This document shows, piece after piece, positions 4,638 to 6,236 of a stretch of DNA of 6,236 nucleotides. Below the pieces are notes generated by a model. The model saw only the letters and a list, made by a program, of their open reading frames with translations. It was not told the origin of the DNA and made no database searches. The translations under genes and the position numbers were made by a program. The first letter of the stretch is position 1. The number at the start of each line of letters is the position of its first letter. The DNA is from Parcubacteria group bacterium GW2011_GWB1_42_6. GTDB taxonomy: Bacteria; Patescibacteriota; Minisyncoccia; Portnoybacterales; GWB1-42-6. The stretch lies in NCBI GenBank assembly GCA_000997475.1, contig LCEC01000046.1:1-6236 (forward strand), given 5' to 3'.

Positions 4638-6236
4638 TCATCTTTCCGGCGGAATCTCGTAATAATTCAAAATATATTGCGCCAGTTCGCTAAAAACCGG
4701 CGAAAGAGTCGTGGAGGCGAATTGAGCGCCTATGGGTTCATCGTCTCCGTAGCCTCTTTTTTGCGTATCGGCCATTTGGGCAGTGCCGGTTTTTCCGGCA
4801 ATATTGTAATTTTTTATTTTCACCTGGTCATAACCGTTGTCAACCGTGCTCACAAGCATTGTTGAAAGTTTGGCGGCTGATTTTGGGGAGATAACTTCCC
4901 TGACGACTTGGGGCTCGGTAATTTGCTCTTCGCCGTTATCTTTCACGATTTTCTCCACTATGTATGGTCTCATGAGCTTGCCTTGATTGGCAATAGCGCC
5001 GATGGCCGATGCCATCTGCAAAGGGGTTACTGAAATTCCTTGGCCGAAAGCGGCGGTAGCCAGGTTTATTTCTCTGTTTGTCTTTATGTTTTTCAAACTG
5101 CCACTCACTTCGCCTTCAAGATCAATCGAGCAAATTTCTCCAAATCCGAAAGACTCAACATATTTTTCAAATTTCTCGCTTCCCACAAGCCGCTCCACAA
5201 AAATCACGCCGGTATTGATTGATTTTTCCAACACTTGCGTCATGGAACTCAAGCCATAGGATTTTTGCAGAGCGTTGCGGATAATGTCCGGACCGATTTT
5301 CACGAATCCTTCATCATTAAAAGTGGTGGAAGGAGAAACTTTTCCCGAGTCCAATCCGGCCGCCATAGTGATCGGCTTAAAAACCGAACCGGGTTCGTAA
5401 ATTTGCTGAATGCAAGAATTGGAAAAACTATTTATGCTTTCCACCTTGTTATATTCATTGGGATTAAATCCGGGAAAACTGGCCATTGCTTTCACCGCTC
5501 CGGTTTTAGGATCCATCACAATGGCGCAACCGGAAAAGATATGCCAACTTTCGGCCATTTTTTTCAATTCCTGTTCGGCCAAATATTGAATATTTTGATC
5601 AAGCGTCAGATATAAATCAGAACCGTCCCGCGCCGGATCAACACTATAGTCTTCCAGAAGAAGCCAGCGCCCCAAAGCGTCTCTTTTTGATTTCATTAAA
5701 CCATCCGTTCCGGCCAATTCTTTTTCATAATAGCCTTCCAGACCGTATTGGCCGATTTTTTGATCGTTTTGAATGCCTACAAATCCCAAAACATGGGCTG
5801 CCAAACTTCCTTGCGGATACCAGCGTCTCTTTTCCGTTTCAAAACCGACTCCCGGCAAATTCAAATCCTTTATTTTTTCCACCGTTTCATCCTCGAGTTT
5901 GGATTTCAAGGGCTCGTACGGATCCTCGTAATCCTTGAGCTTGGCAAGAATTTTTTCTTTTTCCAATCCGAGCAAAGAATAAAGCTTTTGGGCTGTTTCA
6001 TCTTTGTTTTGAACGTCGCGCGGCACAAGATAAACAGATTCATATTTTCGGCTCACTGCCAAGGGATGCCAGACTCCGCCTTTTTCTTGTATAAAAATAT
6101 CGCCCCTGTCGGGCGCGATTTTTTTTGAATATTCATATTGCCCTTGAGCGGTAGCGGCATAGAGACTGTGTTTTAAGATTTGAATTGAAAAAAGGCGGAC
6201 AAGAACGCATCCCGCCGCCAAAATCATCACCAAAAA
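4638..6236 (-). CDS. ftsI: Class B penicillin-binding protein (FtsI/PBP2-type transpeptidase), N-terminus cut by the window
   Basis: This is a membrane-anchored D,D-transpeptidase that crosslinks peptidoglycan stems outside the membrane, probably in division given murF next door. Counting from the TTG codon at 6231-6233: transmembrane segment (about 2-20), dimerisation-domain motif RGDIF (43-47), YGLEGYYEKEL (163-173), then the transpeptidase domain with catalytic EPGSVFK (S283, K286), SIN (338-340) and KTGT (481-484). There is no PASTA domain; the end is YYEIPPER. The frame stays open to the window edge, so the TTG need not be the start and the cytoplasmic tail is probably missing. Between KTGT and SPVF there are only 34 residues where E. 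coli FtsI has about 57: the strand-loop-strand normally reading like 'SFVGFAP…P.F.LVV' is absent, so activity or assembly is in doubt. ftsI is assigned by family and context; other class B proteins share these motifs. Confidence 0.93.
   Translation of the reverse strand, partial: FLVMILAAGCVLVRLFSIQILKHSLYAATAQGQYEYSKKIAPDRGDIFIQEKGGVWHPLAVSRKYESVYLVPRDVQNKDETAQKLYSLLGLEKEKILAKLKDYEDPYEPLKSKLEDETVEKIKDLNLPGVGFETEKRRWYPQGSLAAHVLGFVGIQNDQKIGQYGLEGYYEKELAGTDGLMKSKRDALGRWLLLEDYSVDPARDGSDLYLTLDQNIQYLAEQELKKMAESWHIFSGCAIVMDPKTGAVKAMASFPGFNPNEYNKVESINSFSNSCIQQIYEPGSVFKPITMAAGLDSGKVSPSTTFNDEGFVKIGPDIIRNALQKSYGLSSMTQVLEKSINTGVIFVERLVGSEKFEKYVESFGFGEICSIDLEGEVSGSLKNIKTNREINLATAAFGQGISVTPLQMASAIGAIANQGKLMRPYIVEKIVKDNGEEQITEPQVVREVISPKSAAKLSTMLVSTVDNGYDQVKIKNYNIAGKTGTAQMADTQKRGYGDDEPIGAQFASTTLSPVFSELAQYILNYYEIPPER

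Noticed and set aside
5235..5615. Plus-strand open frames opposite the penicillin-binding protein gene
   Set aside because: They lie over the catalytic domain coding sequence and show no domain of their own.

Overview
The window looks like a chromosomal segment of a reduced, uncultured bacterium, most likely of the Candidate Phyla Radiation (Patescibacteria, Parcubacteria-like). This is inferred from four things: a MurF that lacks the usual N-terminal UDP-binding domain; a class B penicillin-binding protein beside it without murE or mraY; start codons with no well-placed Shine-Dalgarno sequence; and spacers filled with short degenerate A/T-rich repeats and 'tggattcccgc…gcgggaatgaca' hairpins. 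TGA and TAA both work as stops, so the genetic code appears standard. Taxonomy cannot be fixed from sequence reading alone.

Layout. Positions 108-548 hold a small DUF559 nuclease gene (minus strand) bracketed by two related palindromes that face each other as an inverted repeat, so the unit looks like a small mobile or once-mobile cassette. Positions 556-1722 (minus) encode a DUF763 protein of unknown function with a helix-hairpin-helix motif. Positions 1723-2180 are a non-coding divergent spacer of about 460 bp with two hairpin repeats, then a strong-looking promoter with a LexA-box-like palindrome (GAAC-N4-GTTC) between its -35 and -10 hexamers, then an 80-bp array of degenerate 8-bp repeats running into the next start codon. 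Positions 2181-2759 (plus) encode a LexA-type self-cleaving repressor. Positions 2760-3094 are a convergent spacer made of short tandem repeats and hairpin repeats. Positions 3095-4372 (minus) encode MurF. Positions 4373-4637 hold a nested inverted-repeat structure that resembles a miniature element. Positions 4638-6236 (minus) encode a class B penicillin-binding protein whose N-terminus runs off the window.

How the genes work together. The penicillin-binding protein and MurF are a remnant of the division and cell-wall (dcw) cluster: MurF completes the cytoplasmic UDP-MurNAc-pentapeptide and the transpeptidase crosslinks the resulting stem peptides outside the membrane. LexA with its own operator is a self-regulated DNA-damage switch. 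DUF559 and DUF763 are nucleic-acid-related by domain content, but no pathway can be assigned.

The points most worth following up are the LexA box inside the lexA promoter, the inverted-repeat-bounded DUF559 cassette, a gap of about 23 residues in the transpeptidase domain of the penicillin-binding protein, and the locus-specific 7-10 bp degenerate tandem repeats found in nearly every spacer. I saw no tRNA, rRNA, CRISPR array, riboswitch or transposase gene.
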